DNA from: Argyresthia goedartella
Lineage: Eukaryota; Arthropoda; Insecta; Lepidoptera; Argyresthiidae
Assembly: GCA_949825045.1 (NCBI GenBank)
Contig: OX463809.1
Coordinates: 151,501-215,500, forward strand
DNA: 64,000 nucleotides
Direction: 5' to 3'
The first letter of the stretch is position 1. Each line of letters begins with the position of its first letter. Position numbers and translations under genes: made by a program. Below, piece after piece: positions 53,631 through 64,000 of this stretch. The notes beneath the pieces are model-generated. The model did not search any database, had not been told where the DNA came from, and worked only from the letters and a program-made list of their open reading frames with translations.

Positions 53631-54045
53631 GCATACGGTAGACTCGATTACAACTAGAAGATTGTAGGAGGAGAAGACAGGTTATATACACAAATCGAGA
53701 TGAGTTTATGATAGGTTCTCTTGTTGTATACGTCTCTCAATATTGTATTTATGAAAGTAAAGAAATATATATGCTAACTGTTAGCTAGTTGCAAAGTTAC
53801 CACATTTAAATTATTGTTTTTAATTGGAACAAACATAACATTAAAACTATATGACCAATTTAGTACTTTAGCTAACAATATTATTGTATATTTGCAGTAT
53901 TAGTTCATCAGTTATGATTCTCAGCGCGCCAATCGATGTTAAGTATATTGGCATCCGGATCCTCGGGCCGTATCATAGTTTTGAGTTTTCGCGCGATGAA
54001 GGTTGTAAGGAATGGCGCCGGAGCCGACAGCCAATGGGTGTTGGT
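53631..54045. other. Non-coding stretch
   Basis: AT-rich; nothing supported. Confidence 0.5.
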
Positions 54046-54425
54046 TTGTTGACTCCGGATGAAACACCAGAATTATGTCTGGGCGCGCTGTCAGTTGCAA
54101 AATGGCGCCACCGCTGTTAGCGCGCTAGACGGACACAAGCTTCTGACATTCAGAATGAATGATTAGCGCGGTAACGGCGGAGCGACTGAAGAGTTTCGAC
54201 AAAGGAGGATCTCATACTGTATTGAGACGGGGCCGAGAATAGAAGTGTAGTGAATCTTATATGAAGTATAAGTGTGGGGTATAATAATTGGAATAGTATC
54301 GCAAAGAGCAATGTAAAGTGAAGCATAGTGTAAGTGAATAAGAAAAAGCAGGAATAAAGGAATCAAAGTATAGTGGACGGAGTTTTTATTATAACTGAAT
54401 AGGACGTAGTGGTGACCCTGAATAA
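54046..54425 (+). mobile_element. Possible LTR remnant with primer-binding-site-like end
   Basis: A ~360-bp segment with TGTTGACTCC near its start, AATAAA at about 54353, and TGGTGACCC at 54410-54418, which matches the first nine bases of the tRNA-Trp-type primer site used by Kabuki/CsRn1-like Ty3 elements. Beyond that the match is poor, and no gag/pol or second LTR is visible. Solo or truncated LTR is the best guess. Confidence 0.4.
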
Positions 54426-54723
54426 ACACGCGGTAAGGTAATATTCGTTTTACGTGTGATGTGTGCAAAGCCCTCTTTGCACTAAAATGAGTTGAGAATC
54501 TGTAACGATATTAGAGAAGTGAGAAGCTCTAGAAGAGGTGTTTTGTTCTACTACAGGTAGAACTGCCTATAGATACTTTTCAATTGGTACTTATTTATAT
54601 CTAATGTGTGGCTATCGACTGCAAGCATTGCGTAATGAGTTCACCAGACAAAAACATATTTATGGCTAGCTAAAATTTTGTGAAAAATCGGGCTGGGATT
54701 ATCTATGCACTGTGGTGTATCCT

Positions 54724-54936
54724 GTAAGATATATAGTTAGGTTCGATATTTGTCTATGCGATAATATTGTATACGGGCCTCTTTAGAGTGGGTGTTTACT
54801 TTGACTTTTCACATCCAAGCCTCTTTCTTTTAAAATTACAAATTACGTAACAGTGTCAAAGTGAACACCCACTCTAAAGAGGCCCGTATACAATATTATC
54901 GCATAGACAAATATCGAACCTAACTATATACCTTAC
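54724..54936. repeat. Near-perfect foldback, 82-bp arms
   Basis: 54724-54805 and 54855-54936 are reverse complements with two mismatches (one at 54729, one near 54796). The loop is 49 bp. The arms include CGATAATATTGTATACGGGC. There is no coding capacity. Such an arm match implies a recent inverted duplication or a young foldback element. A transcript through it would form an ~82-bp double-stranded stem. Confidence 0.95.
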
Positions 54937-56910
54937 AATCCTATACTCCTTTTCCATGACCTTACCGATACTTTTTACTTTTTGGAAAAAGTTCGCTGGT
55001 TTTTGAGAACCACGGGAGTAGCACAGGATTTTCAGGTTGCAAACTTGAGTATAATTAACTTTCAGATGTACTAACAACATAGTAAAAAGTCGTTCGTTGA
55101 CGACGTCCGATATTTGCCTTTTGATTGATTTTTGCCATTGATTTTTAATTGTACCTTGGGGGTTTAGCTGCAGATAGATATAAATGATGAAGATAGATAG
55201 TTACGTGTAGACATATTTTGTAGAATAAGATAAGATAGGTCGTGGGCTTAGATCTGAAAAGATGAATTTCATATGTAAGAAAATCTAGAAGTTGAATCTA
55301 GATATAGGAACATGAGTAAATACGGTAATCCTAGCCTAATAAAACAGGTTCTCATTTCTCTAGAGCACTATCTCAAAATTGGATTGTAAATATAGAGTTG
55401 CGTGTCTTAATATCTACACGGGTTTAATTACATACATGTACAATACAATTTTCTGCAATTTTACCTAACACTAGATTATAGATTGGAAATCAATTTCTAG
55501 TGTGGTCACCATTTTTAGAGAGACAAATGCATAGCAGGTGCCGAGTTCGTTCTTATTGTATTATGTTTCGAAATGGTCTACCATAATATATCTATAATTA
55601 TCCCTATATACCAATATGCAAAGCTCAAATATGGAGAAAAGTTATAATACTTTGTTACCTAAGAGTGTTAGGAATTACATGGGCATTGCTATTGCATCGT
55701 GGAGTACCTCCGGAGATTGGCTCGTCTTTTCGTGTCAATACCGACACATGGTTCGACGTGAGACTGATTAATTTAACTAGTAGGTAGAGTGGAATAGAGT
55801 AGAGATGTGATAAACCAATCAAGCTCCTCGCAGCGAGACGTCTTCAGGATTCGCCGCACACTCGGTAGTTGTACAATCACACCTCATCATTGTCAATATA
55901 TATCCTGGAGTTTAAGTGTAGCTTTCTAAATTGAAACTTCACAGACAGAAAACAAAAATCCCAGTATCTCGGATGTTTATACATGTGTGATATTGCTATA
56001 TCTAGCTACCACGACACAAGGTATCCTAGTGTGGGACCAGAAGCGTATGTGCCTGTATATGAATGTTTATGTTTGTTTAAGCCCTTTGACGATTTCCAAT
56101 CGCAACGCGACGCCTAGGCGCCTGCGACCTGAGTGAGATCTGACTAACGAACAAAAACGTTTGCGATGTCCTAGGGCTAGCAATTAACTAAGACGCTTTT
56201 GTTAGGTCTATTCAAGATCTTAACTATAGGGAAGATAATTATGTGAATCTGAGAAATGTTAACGTTACACAATATTACTTACTTCTATTTACCTATGTAT
56301 ACGTATTTATTGATCCAGTTCCACTGAAACTGATCTCTGTCTTTCTTTTTGCCACCCTTGACATTGTTCGTACCCTTTGACTCTGTATCGTAACTACCCG
56401 TACTTAGCTAATGGACGTCACTGGCACACATCACACTCGGGTCACAGGGCTGATCTTGCTCTATCAACGATTCGCAACTCAGGAGTATACCACAGTAATA
56501 CGAGTAATGCAGGATGCAAAATGTTCTGCGAAATCTGCAATCCTGTTTCCAACACCATGACAACAATCACTGTAACTTATAAAGAAAAATTAGTCCTAAG
56601 CTTCTAGATATAAGTATGTATCTGCGACTATCAGCTGAAACTAATGCTTAGCTCACAGAAAACATTTTCTCTGGTTCCATTATTGGACCTTGTTTGTACC
56701 GTAGAAAAACGATAGAAGTAGCGCGTGTTTCTTTTCTTCGCCGCTATACTTACGAGTGAAGAAACTTCACAGTAATCTAATTGCACTGTCGAATCAGAGC
56801 CACACAGCTGTACTATTACGCTCACCACGATTTTATTAAATTCCGCCCCGACGCACAGTGGCCGGAAAGTCGGCTTCCCGCCGTAACACTTGAAGGCCAG
56901 AGTTTAAAAA
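54937..56910. other. Long non-coding stretch
   Basis: No repeats shared with the rest of the window, no RNA genes and no credible frames. This is one of the few regions without recognisable transposon debris. Confidence 0.5.
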
Positions 56911-56913
56911 GAA

Positions 56914-57700
56914 ATGATCAAGTGCGTGTCGGACTCGCGCACCAACGGTTCCGCACACACTTGTCGATATGTATATTTATGTTATATATATTTAATAGTT
57001 CGTCCATTACGCTCTTACAGACGTTTACGGTTCAACAATTTGTACAGAAGTTAAATTTTTTGTATTTGTACTTACAGTTTTTTTTGTAGCATAAAACTTT
57101 ATGTACAAATTGTATAAAACCTTAATTTGTGCCAAATCCCATGATTCAAGGACAACGGGAAGTATCCTATGGTGTTCGATTCCCTTGCAAATATTAATAA
57201 ATTTCAGCAAAATTGTGACATACATTTTATTATACATATGGTATTTTTTGATTGTGATGGCCTTTAAGCTTTTTTTCCACAACTTCAAGAGACCACAGAC
57301 TTGAAAAATGAATGTATTTCATAGAAAAATATTCGATAAAAGAATGATATTATGTCCGAACGGGAATAACCCAGAACATTGCAAAACCATTATCAAATCA
57401 ATTGCGCCACCACAACCAAGTGATAAGCCACGGAATCTACGATCATATTTTAATCATGTTGTGGTTTGTTATATCGCAGGTGGTGTTCAAACTTGTATCT
57501 TGTATGGGGATCACCTTTAATTTACAAAATCTCATGAAGTTTATTGTTTGTTGCAGTAGCGGCAGCACAAATACACATTCTGTGAAAATTTCAACTCTCT
57601 ACTAAATACGGTTCACGAGATACAGCCCGCTGACGGCCGCTGACCGACAACCGAAGCTTACTAATAGGGTCCCGTTTGGCACCCTTCGGGTAAAGAACAA
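56914..57700 (-). mobile_element. IR-A family element, long divergent copy
   Basis: The left end GATCAAGTGCGTGTCGGACT...GGTTCCGCAC and right end TAGGGTCCCGTTTGGCACCC match the two IR-A ends in reverse. The interior is longer than in the best copy because of a ~350-bp segment, and includes the tRNA-like A box also seen in the 9.3-kb copy (57399-57409). Confidence 0.65.
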
Positions 57701-57727
57701 CCTACAAAGGGTCTTTACAGACCGACA

Positions 57728-60415
57728 GAGAGACAGGCTACAAAGTCAAAGTCAAAGTACTTTATTCATACATGTATGTATAAATTACATTGACTTTGAT
57801 ACATACATACATATGCTCACGCCTATTTCCCGGAAGAGGGGTAGGCAGAGACCAAAGACCTCCACCTGCTACGATCTTGGCATACATCTCATCTCTGATT
57901 TCTGTAGATATTTACATACACTTAGCAAACGTCATTTTTAGCCTATTCTCTACATTGGACCATTGTGGGAAAAGAAGGGCGCAGAAACTCCCACAGATTA
58001 ATTTTTAGATCTCTTTTAAAAATAGGTTGTGCTTAACTAATACAAATATGAAAAATGTAATTATTATGATTAATAAGCAGGATTAAATAATTACAAAATT
58101 ATTAACAGCAAGATCTGTGTTGAGCTAGATTGACCCCATACAGTCATCCTGTCATTAAGTAATCTTGAACATTGTAATATCCCTTTTTCGACAAAGTCGC
58201 TTTAACATGCTTTTTAAATTGCTCAAATGGCAATTTCAAAATCTCCAGAGGTATCTTATTATAGAAAATAATGCACTGACCCTTAAAAGAATTGCTAACC
58301 TTCGCGAGTCTAAATCGGGGCGCACATAGTCTGTGATTATTTCTTAGGTTAACATTACAGCTATCGCTAAATTTTGGAAAATGTTGTAAGATTCTTGCGT
58401 ACATACATAATATTTTCGAAAATAAATTGACTAGCTACAGTTAGTATGTCAATTTCTTTAAAAAAGCTCTCTTAAGGAGTCTGCTTGTTTTAAATTATAA
58501 ATTGCTCGAATAGCTCTTTTCTGTAAAATAAAAATAGTTTGAATATCCGCTGCTTTCCCCCACAACAAGTTACCATAGGACATGACACTATGAAAGTTAC
58601 TAAAATATACTAGCCAAGATGTAGCCACATTCGTGTTTTGTCTAATGTTCCTAACAGCTTAAGCCATATAACTTAATTTACCAGCTAATATATCTATGTG
58701 GGCTCCCCGCTGCAATTTGCTATCAATGGTTATTCCAAGAAACTTCGTATCATTTACTAATTCTAACGTGCTGTTGTCTAACACTAAACTGATCCCAACT
58801 TGCCTGAAATTTGGAAGTGAGAATTTGATACACTTGGTTTTACCAGCGTTTAACAATAAGTGATTAACTGTGAACCAATTCAAGGTTAAAGACAATACAC
58901 CATTAACAACATCAAAATCTCCTTTTTGTCTTTCAATTTTGAAGACCATTGAAGTATCATCAGCAAACAACACTATGTCAGTTAATTTCTTCACCATGAA
59001 AGGCAGATCGTTAATATTTACCAGGAATAAGAAAGGGCCTAAAATTTTACCTTGTGGAACGCCAATTTTTACACCCGATCCATCAAATTTAACGCCTTTA
59101 ACTTCTACCTTTTTTAGGTATGATCCTAGTAGATACAACGCTTTATTTCTAACTCCGTAATGATTTCATTAAATTAATAGCGTATTATGTTCAACATAAT
59201 CAAACGCCTTCGACAGGTCGCAAAAAACTCCGATAACATCCTGTGCGGCCTCCCATGCAGAATAAATATGAGATATAAGGGTAATACCTGCATCCGTAGT
59301 CAATTTACCCCTAGTGAAACCGTATTGTTTGTCGTGGAGTTGTTTTGTACGGTTGAAGTGTGAGAACGTTTGATTGATTATAATCTTTTCAAATATTTAA
59401 CTTAGTGTTGGGAGAACAGATGTTGGTCTGAAATTTGAAGGATCACCCTTATCTCCCGACTTTCTGTTTACTGTGCTTCATGAGGTCTGGGAAAGCTCCA
59501 TCTTCAACACATTTATTGAATAGGTATATAAGCTAGGTGTGAGGCTGTAGCTATAATTACTGAACCAATGACTTTGACTGATATACCCCACAGGTCTTCC
59601 GTATTTTTTAAGTTAAGGGATTTAAACGTTTTGACAATGTCTTGGGGATATACATGATGGAATTTTAAATATACCTTACTGACGCTAGTGTTATTTTTTA
59701 ATAAAGTCTCTGCTTCATATGGAGATGAATTTAGACGATCTGTTGCAAGTAAGGGTACATTGGTGAAGAATGTTTCAAAAGCTCGAGCAACATCAGCGCT
59801 GGATTTAACAATATCATCACGTATCTTTAGGCAGAAATCATTGTCCCTTGGTAAAACTTTGCCAGTTTCACGGTTTATTATTTGGCAAACTGTTTTCATT
59901 CTATTATTTGATTTTTGAATTTTTCTATCAATGTTTTGCAGTTCTACAAACCAACTTGAAAGTTTTGGAATATTTTTTAAAATAGTCATGAAATTTTCGA
60001 TCAAATTTATAGGTTTTTTGTTCAGAAAGGTCATACAAGATAACTCTACTTTTACGAATTCCAAACGTTGCTCAGTCATTAAATATAGTTTTACTGTAGT
60101 CACTGACTTTATTTAATTTAAAAACTTAATTGAATTCTGTCTGAATAATGTTAAAGAAGTCTGAGTAGATTTTGTTTGGGTTCTGTTCATTAAAATCCGG
60201 TACTGGCAAATTTATATCTAAGTTTTTCGTATATGTCTCTAGTCTTTAGGATGTAATAGGCCTATAAAATATGGACCAGTCTTATCCTTAATAGCAATTG
60301 GTAATGAAACTGTTTGACCACTGTGATCGGAAGGTAAGCAGTTAATTTCACTTTTACTTGTGAATTCACAGTCACAAAAAACGTTATCTAAGCAAGTTTG
60401 GCTGGTAAGTGTAAT
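57728..60415 (-). mobile_element. LINE D, antisense copy, decayed and interrupted
   Basis: The 3' tail is CTTTGA units (57728-57748 read as CAAAGT). The 3' UTR is split by an unrelated ~140-bp segment (57755-57895). Coding remnants follow LINE D order back to the endonuclease (TCLDNVFCDC at ~60390), where LINE J begins at 60416. Many frameshifts. The remainder of LINE D may continue beyond LINE J outside the window. Confidence 0.88.
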
Positions 60416-60436
60416 AAATAATAATAACAATAACAA
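58144..60436 (-). pseudogene. LINE D endonuclease-RT remnant (antisense)
   Basis: Recognisable pieces from high to low coordinate: TCLDNVFCDCEFTSK and LPSDHSGQTVSL (endonuclease end, 60270-60410), NNRMKTVCQIINRETGKVLP (linker, ~59880), a degenerate FRPTSVLP/motif A zone at 59190-59450 without an open frame, VKIGVPQGKILGPFLFLVNI (~59040-59100), IVLFADDTSMVF (~58945-58980, catalytic FADD kept), then the C-terminus to GYYNVQDYL at 58150. Not translatable as a whole. Confidence 0.86.
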
Positions 60437-60892
60437 TATTTATTGTCACATAAAGAAGTACAAATAGTTACAATGGTGCTATTTAATGTAGGCTAGATTA
60501 AATTTCTAAAAAATACATTGTAGCATCTGTCGCTGAGCTAGGCGTAAGACCTGTATTTCAGCAAAACATCGCCCAAATTCCCAGTGTTTTAAACAAAAAT
60601 AAAAATTCTAGCTTCTGATTATGTAGTTTAGATGACTATTTTTTATGATTAGTTAAATCTAGATATAAATGTAAGCAAAAACTTATTTAGTTAAACAGAT
60701 TATTAATTTAGTAGGCTACACAAATCAAATGAAAAATGAAGAAGTATTGTGTAGTGTTTACTCCTCTCTGTGTGTATTAATGTGGTGTTTGTATGTGTGT
60801 GAGAGGGTGTGTAAATTTAGGTTTTGTAGTATTATTATGTATGTATAGCCGTATATATTTATTTTTAATATTATTGTTTTATGCGTATTTTA

Positions 60893-61936
60893 TCATTCCC
60901 AAATTTTAAGCAAATTCTCAGTCTCCTCATACTTTTTATTCTTAAGCCCGTTGGTAACTTCTTTCTTGCATTGAAAATCAGATATTGTATAGATACTAAT
61001 TTTTTGATTGAGTATTTTAAACAAAAATGGACCCAAAAAAGGTAGAAACTTATTAATAAATTTTGTGCGAAAGACCTTGTCTCTATGCTTCGTATTAATT
61101 CGGCGTTTATCTAGCTGTTCCTCGTCAAAAACTATCTTCTTGTGTTGTTTAATTATAATACTGAGTATAAAAAGTTGTCTAACATTCAGTACATCACAAT
61201 CCTGGTATAGTAATTCAGTTGAGTAATAGTAATCCTTAAAAGTGCAAATCTTTAGTATAGCCCTTTGAGTTACTTCCAATGTTTTTAAAAAGGTTTTTGC
61301 TGCACCTCCCCATGATGATATACAATAAGTAAGTATAGACTGGCACAGCTCATAGTATATTTGTTTCAGTATATGGGGTTCGACAACGTGTCTCAAGTTT
61401 TTGAAGATGTAAATTAATTTACAAAGTCTATTGTTTAAGTGTTTATTATGCTCTTTAAAAGCTAAATTGCAGTCTACTTGTATACCGAGATACTTTATAC
61501 ATTTAACACATTCCAGACTCAAACATTTGCAACCGTTTTGGCTAGATTCCCCATTTGAGCAGCAGTCATGAGATACAATTTTGTACTTACTTTCTACTTG
61601 CATCTGGCGTATAGGAAAAAACTTATACTTTGTCTTGTCAGAGTTGAGAGTCAAAGAATTCATGTGCAGCCATTTTTTAACTCTATTTAGACCACTCTGT
61701 GCTAGCTCATAAACCTTATCAAGAGATCTATGAGAAAAAAGTAATACACTATCATCTGCATAGGATATAATTTGGCCATCAAAAGATGGCAGACATAGGA
61801 CGTCATTAATATATACCAAAAACAATGTTGGTCCTAAGATGCTACCTTGGGGAACTCCGTACGAAATAGGTAGATCTGAGCTGATATAGTTACTCACTTG
61901 TACACTTTTGAAACGATTTGTTAAGTAGCTGGTCAA
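60893..61936 (-). pseudogene. LINE J reverse transcriptase, C-terminal half
   Basis: The 347 codons run unbroken: [20 protein letters not shown] (~25-44), motif C IISYADDSVLLFS (~57-69), WLHMNSLTLNSDKTKY, then a cysteine cluster HDCCSNGESSQNGCKCLSL followed by ECVKCIKYLGIQ (~125-155; spacing CC-x8-C-x-C-x5-C-x2-C), and the tail to the stop near AATTTGGGAATG. The cysteine group sits between RT and thumb; similar clusters occur in some LINE families, and metal binding is inference. It follows the previous piece after a frame change. Confidence 0.87.
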
Positions 61937-62637
61937 TAGCTTATGTTGTAAGCCTCTGATTCCAAGTTTCTCAAGTTAAGCTCACAGTGAATGGACAGGG
62001 ACCTTATCAAAAGCTTTCGCCAAATCAAGAAAAATTCCAATGCATTTCTTTTTTTATCATCGAGATTAGTCGCAATATAGTCTGTAAGACATTGTACTGC
62101 TTCATCAGTGGATTTTCCGCATCTGAAACCATATTGATTATTAGATAATAGCCCATTACCTTCAAGATATTTAACCAACCTATTATTTATGATCTTTTCT
62201 AATATTTTTGATAAAGAGGGAAGAATTGATATGGGCCTATAATTACTGATACGGTCCCTGTTGCCTCCCTTATGTATTGGTCGGATACGTGAACGCTTGA
62301 GCACCGTGGGAAAGATACCACACTCTAAGCACATGTTAAAAATGAATGTTAATGGAGGAATAAGTAACTCTTTATGTTCTTTAAGTATGATATTTGAAAT
62401 ATTATCCCAACCAACTGTGCATTCGCATTTCAAAGTCATAATAAGGCGTTCTACTTTTGCTTCATCCGTGCATAACAGTGCAAATGAGGAAGCTACTCTT
62501 ACCTGCTGTTCTGCACTTGTGTAAGAGTTATACTCAGTGGAAAAGTGTTTCGCGAGGTTTTCACCTACTTCTACAAAATATTTATTGACTTTATCCAATG
62601 AGGCTTTAGGGTCTGTCGAGACTGTCAAAAGCTCCAT
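61933..62637 (-). pseudogene. LINE J reverse transcriptase, N-terminal half
   Basis: Visible: CECTVGWDNISNIILKEHKE, FPTVLKRSRIRPIHKGGNRD, ISNYRPISILPSLSKILEKI, NNQYGFRCGKSTDEAVQCLT. A one-base slip in the AAAAAAAG run near 62048 puts motif A (CIGIFLDLAKAFDKV) into another phase, so the read-through end of this frame is not authentic. Confidence 0.86.
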
Positions 62638-62831
62638 TGGTTGACTTTTGTCCTTAGATGAATATGTTATATCCTTAATGGCTTTCCATATTTTTTATTA
62701 TCTGTACCCGCTGAGGTTATTTGCTGCTTTTCAAACGATCTCTTTACCTTTTTCAGAAGTTTACCGCAATAATTCCTGTACCTTGCGTATGTGGTTTTAA
62801 AAATCAAGTTTTCAGGATCTGCCATAGATTT

Positions 62832-63224
62832 TTAATGTAATTTGTCCCTGTGACGCATGCATCGCAAAAGACCTAGCGTGATCCAGGGTTTCAAATTTTT
62901 TTTACGTCTCGATAAAGTTACGGTGGACGTGTTACTTTCAATAACTGACATCACGGAATTTATAAACAAGGTCATTGCAATATCCGAATCCCTATACTCA
63001 TAGATTTCCCTGTAATTTATATTATTGATATCCTTTTGAATTCCTTCTTTATTAACTTTCTTTTTAGTAGATATTGCAAAATTTCGTTGCTGTTTTACTC
63101 TAAGATAGAAAATTACAGGCTTATGGTCTGTAACAGTTGCTTCAGGTACGACCGTTATAGAGGGCAGCTTTGTTTTTAGCATTACATGATCAATACAGGT
63201 TTTGCTTATATCTCTGGTGATCAA
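62832..63224 (-). pseudogene. LINE J endonuclease C-terminus and linker
   Basis: ITRDISKTCIDHVMLKTK followed by TVTDHKPVIFYLRV, the Asp-His box of APE endonucleases, then a basic linker ending SRRKKNLKPWITLGLLRCMR. The piece between this and the N-terminal part (63240-63404) holds IVIVGDINI in another phase. Confidence 0.84.
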
Positions 63225-63404
63225 AGTATGAGCAGGTAAAAGTCCTAGACATGCAACTTGTGTCAGATATTGGTCTCCAAAATGTAGGGAAGAATGGTCT
63301 TCCTTTTGGGAATTATATTTATATCACCTACTATTACTATATTTTTATGATCAGATAATTTTTCGATATTTTCATTAAATGATTTTAAAAATGGTTCTAT
63401 TTTA

Positions 63405-63845
63405 CTATAGGAAGGGGGACCTATAAATGGCAACTATAGCAGTATCATTCTTACCTATTTTAATAACTATCCAGTTACCTTCTTGAAAATCTGGTTCAAA
63501 TGTAGAAAAACTTAGAGTGTCCTTAATATATGCTACTACGCCATCGTTTTGCAACTTATTAAAAATAGTGGCATGTACACTATATCCATTTAATGTAGGT
63601 AAAACAGAGTTTTTCTGCAGCCAGCACTCTGTAAGAATAATAATATCATTTTCTATGTCTAATCTGTTTAATAGGACCTCAAACTGAGACATATTGCAGT
63701 TTATGCTCCTAATATTTTGTGTAATTATGGTAAGACCTGCATGTGAAGGTGGAAGCAACTGCTTACATCTCTCGACTTCACAACTATAACTTTGGGATAC
63801 CGCGTAGCTATCCAACTCATTTGATATAACATCGATGTTAGGCAT
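63405..63845 (-). pseudogene. LINE J endonuclease N-terminus
   Basis: Starts with Met (MPNIDVISNELDSYAVSQSY); the catalytic region is LTIITQNIRSINCNMSQFEV (Asn) and IIILTECWLQKNSVLP (Glu), then GVVAYIKDTLSFSTF and IVAIYRSPFL. This is the only LINE in the window where the catalytic Asn and Glu of the endonuclease are both seen. It breaks at about 63405. Confidence 0.86.
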
Positions 63846-63850
63846 TTTTA

Positions 63851-64000
63851 AGGTAGATTATAAATGTTTCAGCCATTAATAAATCACAAGTTTTATTTAT
63901 ATATAATATATAGTAACGAATGAGAATAAAAGTTAGGCAGAATATATTTGTAAATACGAAAATGGATTTTCCTACAAAATAAATAATTGTGTTTGGGTGT
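63851..64000. other. Window edge, possible LINE J 5' UTR
   Basis: AT-rich with no recognisable structure; probably untranslated leader of LINE J or its flank. Confidence 0.4.

Larger units (their letters stand above)
60416..63850 (-). mobile_element. LINE J, nearly complete, inserted in LINE D
   Basis: The 3' end is AATAAATATTGTTATTG with TTATTATT (minus strand, 60416-60442). A ~450-bp 3' UTR precedes ORF pieces covering endonuclease through the C-terminus. It is the longest LINE here, with the endonuclease N-terminus included. The 5' UTR probably continues past 63850; the outer junction is beyond the window. Confidence 0.87.

Overview
The window looks like intergenic DNA from an insect nuclear genome, most likely a moth or butterfly (Lepidoptera). 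It is AT-rich. I could support no cellular gene in it, and nearly everything recognisable is mobile-element debris: many 5'-truncated LINEs, tRNA-derived SINEs, short inverted-repeat elements, a dead mariner, a second dead DDE transposon, a decayed Crypton-type tyrosine recombinase, a probable LTR remnant and several satellite-like arrays. The lepidopteran assignment is an inference from repeat types (the TAGGGTTCCGTA element with its CTGT/CCGT run, the AACCGACTTCAA element, and LINEs ending in AATAAA plus a short tandem repeat). No species-specific gene is present to confirm it.

Layout. 1-7.8 kb: a 70-bp direct repeat, a SINE, fragments of an inverted-repeat family called IR-A here, two 3' fragments of one LINE family (called D) and a LINE E fragment. 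9-16.6 kb: a heptamer array, IR-A with a tRNA-like promoter segment, a LINE broken by a Crypton-related inverted-repeat element, a 9-bp minisatellite, and LINE F and G remnants. 17.5-20.5 kb: the best LINE D copy, with an 873-codon frame. 22.1-24.0 kb: a diverged large inverted duplication with a SINE in each arm; one SINE head has been amplified into a 15-unit, 41-bp minisatellite. 24.3-27.8 kb: LINE H and an orphan endonuclease-like domain. 31.5-38.3 kb: an old LINE (A) split by two later antisense LINEs (B and C), each flanked by a target-site duplication. 39-49.7 kb: a LINE fragment, a tandem pair of AACCGACTTCAA elements, mariner, a foldback element, the Crypton relic and a DDE transposon with 18-bp inverted termini. 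49.9-57.7 kb: a hairpin-bearing element, RTE-type LINE tails, IR-A copies, an LTR/primer-binding-site-like remnant and an 82-bp-arm foldback. 57.7-64 kb: an antisense LINE D copy interrupted by the nearly complete but frameshifted antisense LINE J.

How the parts relate. The LINEs encode (or once encoded) an APE-type endonuclease and a reverse transcriptase that copy their own RNA into the genome; the SINEs and inverted-repeat elements depend on proteins made elsewhere. Only the LINE D (17.6 kb) and LINE B (32.8-35.0 kb) frames are long and unbroken, and both lack the amino-terminal endonuclease, so no complete autonomous element is visible. The three points most worth following up are the SINE-head minisatellite, the hairpin shared between the Crypton relic and dispersed inverted-repeat elements, and the datable nest of three LINEs.
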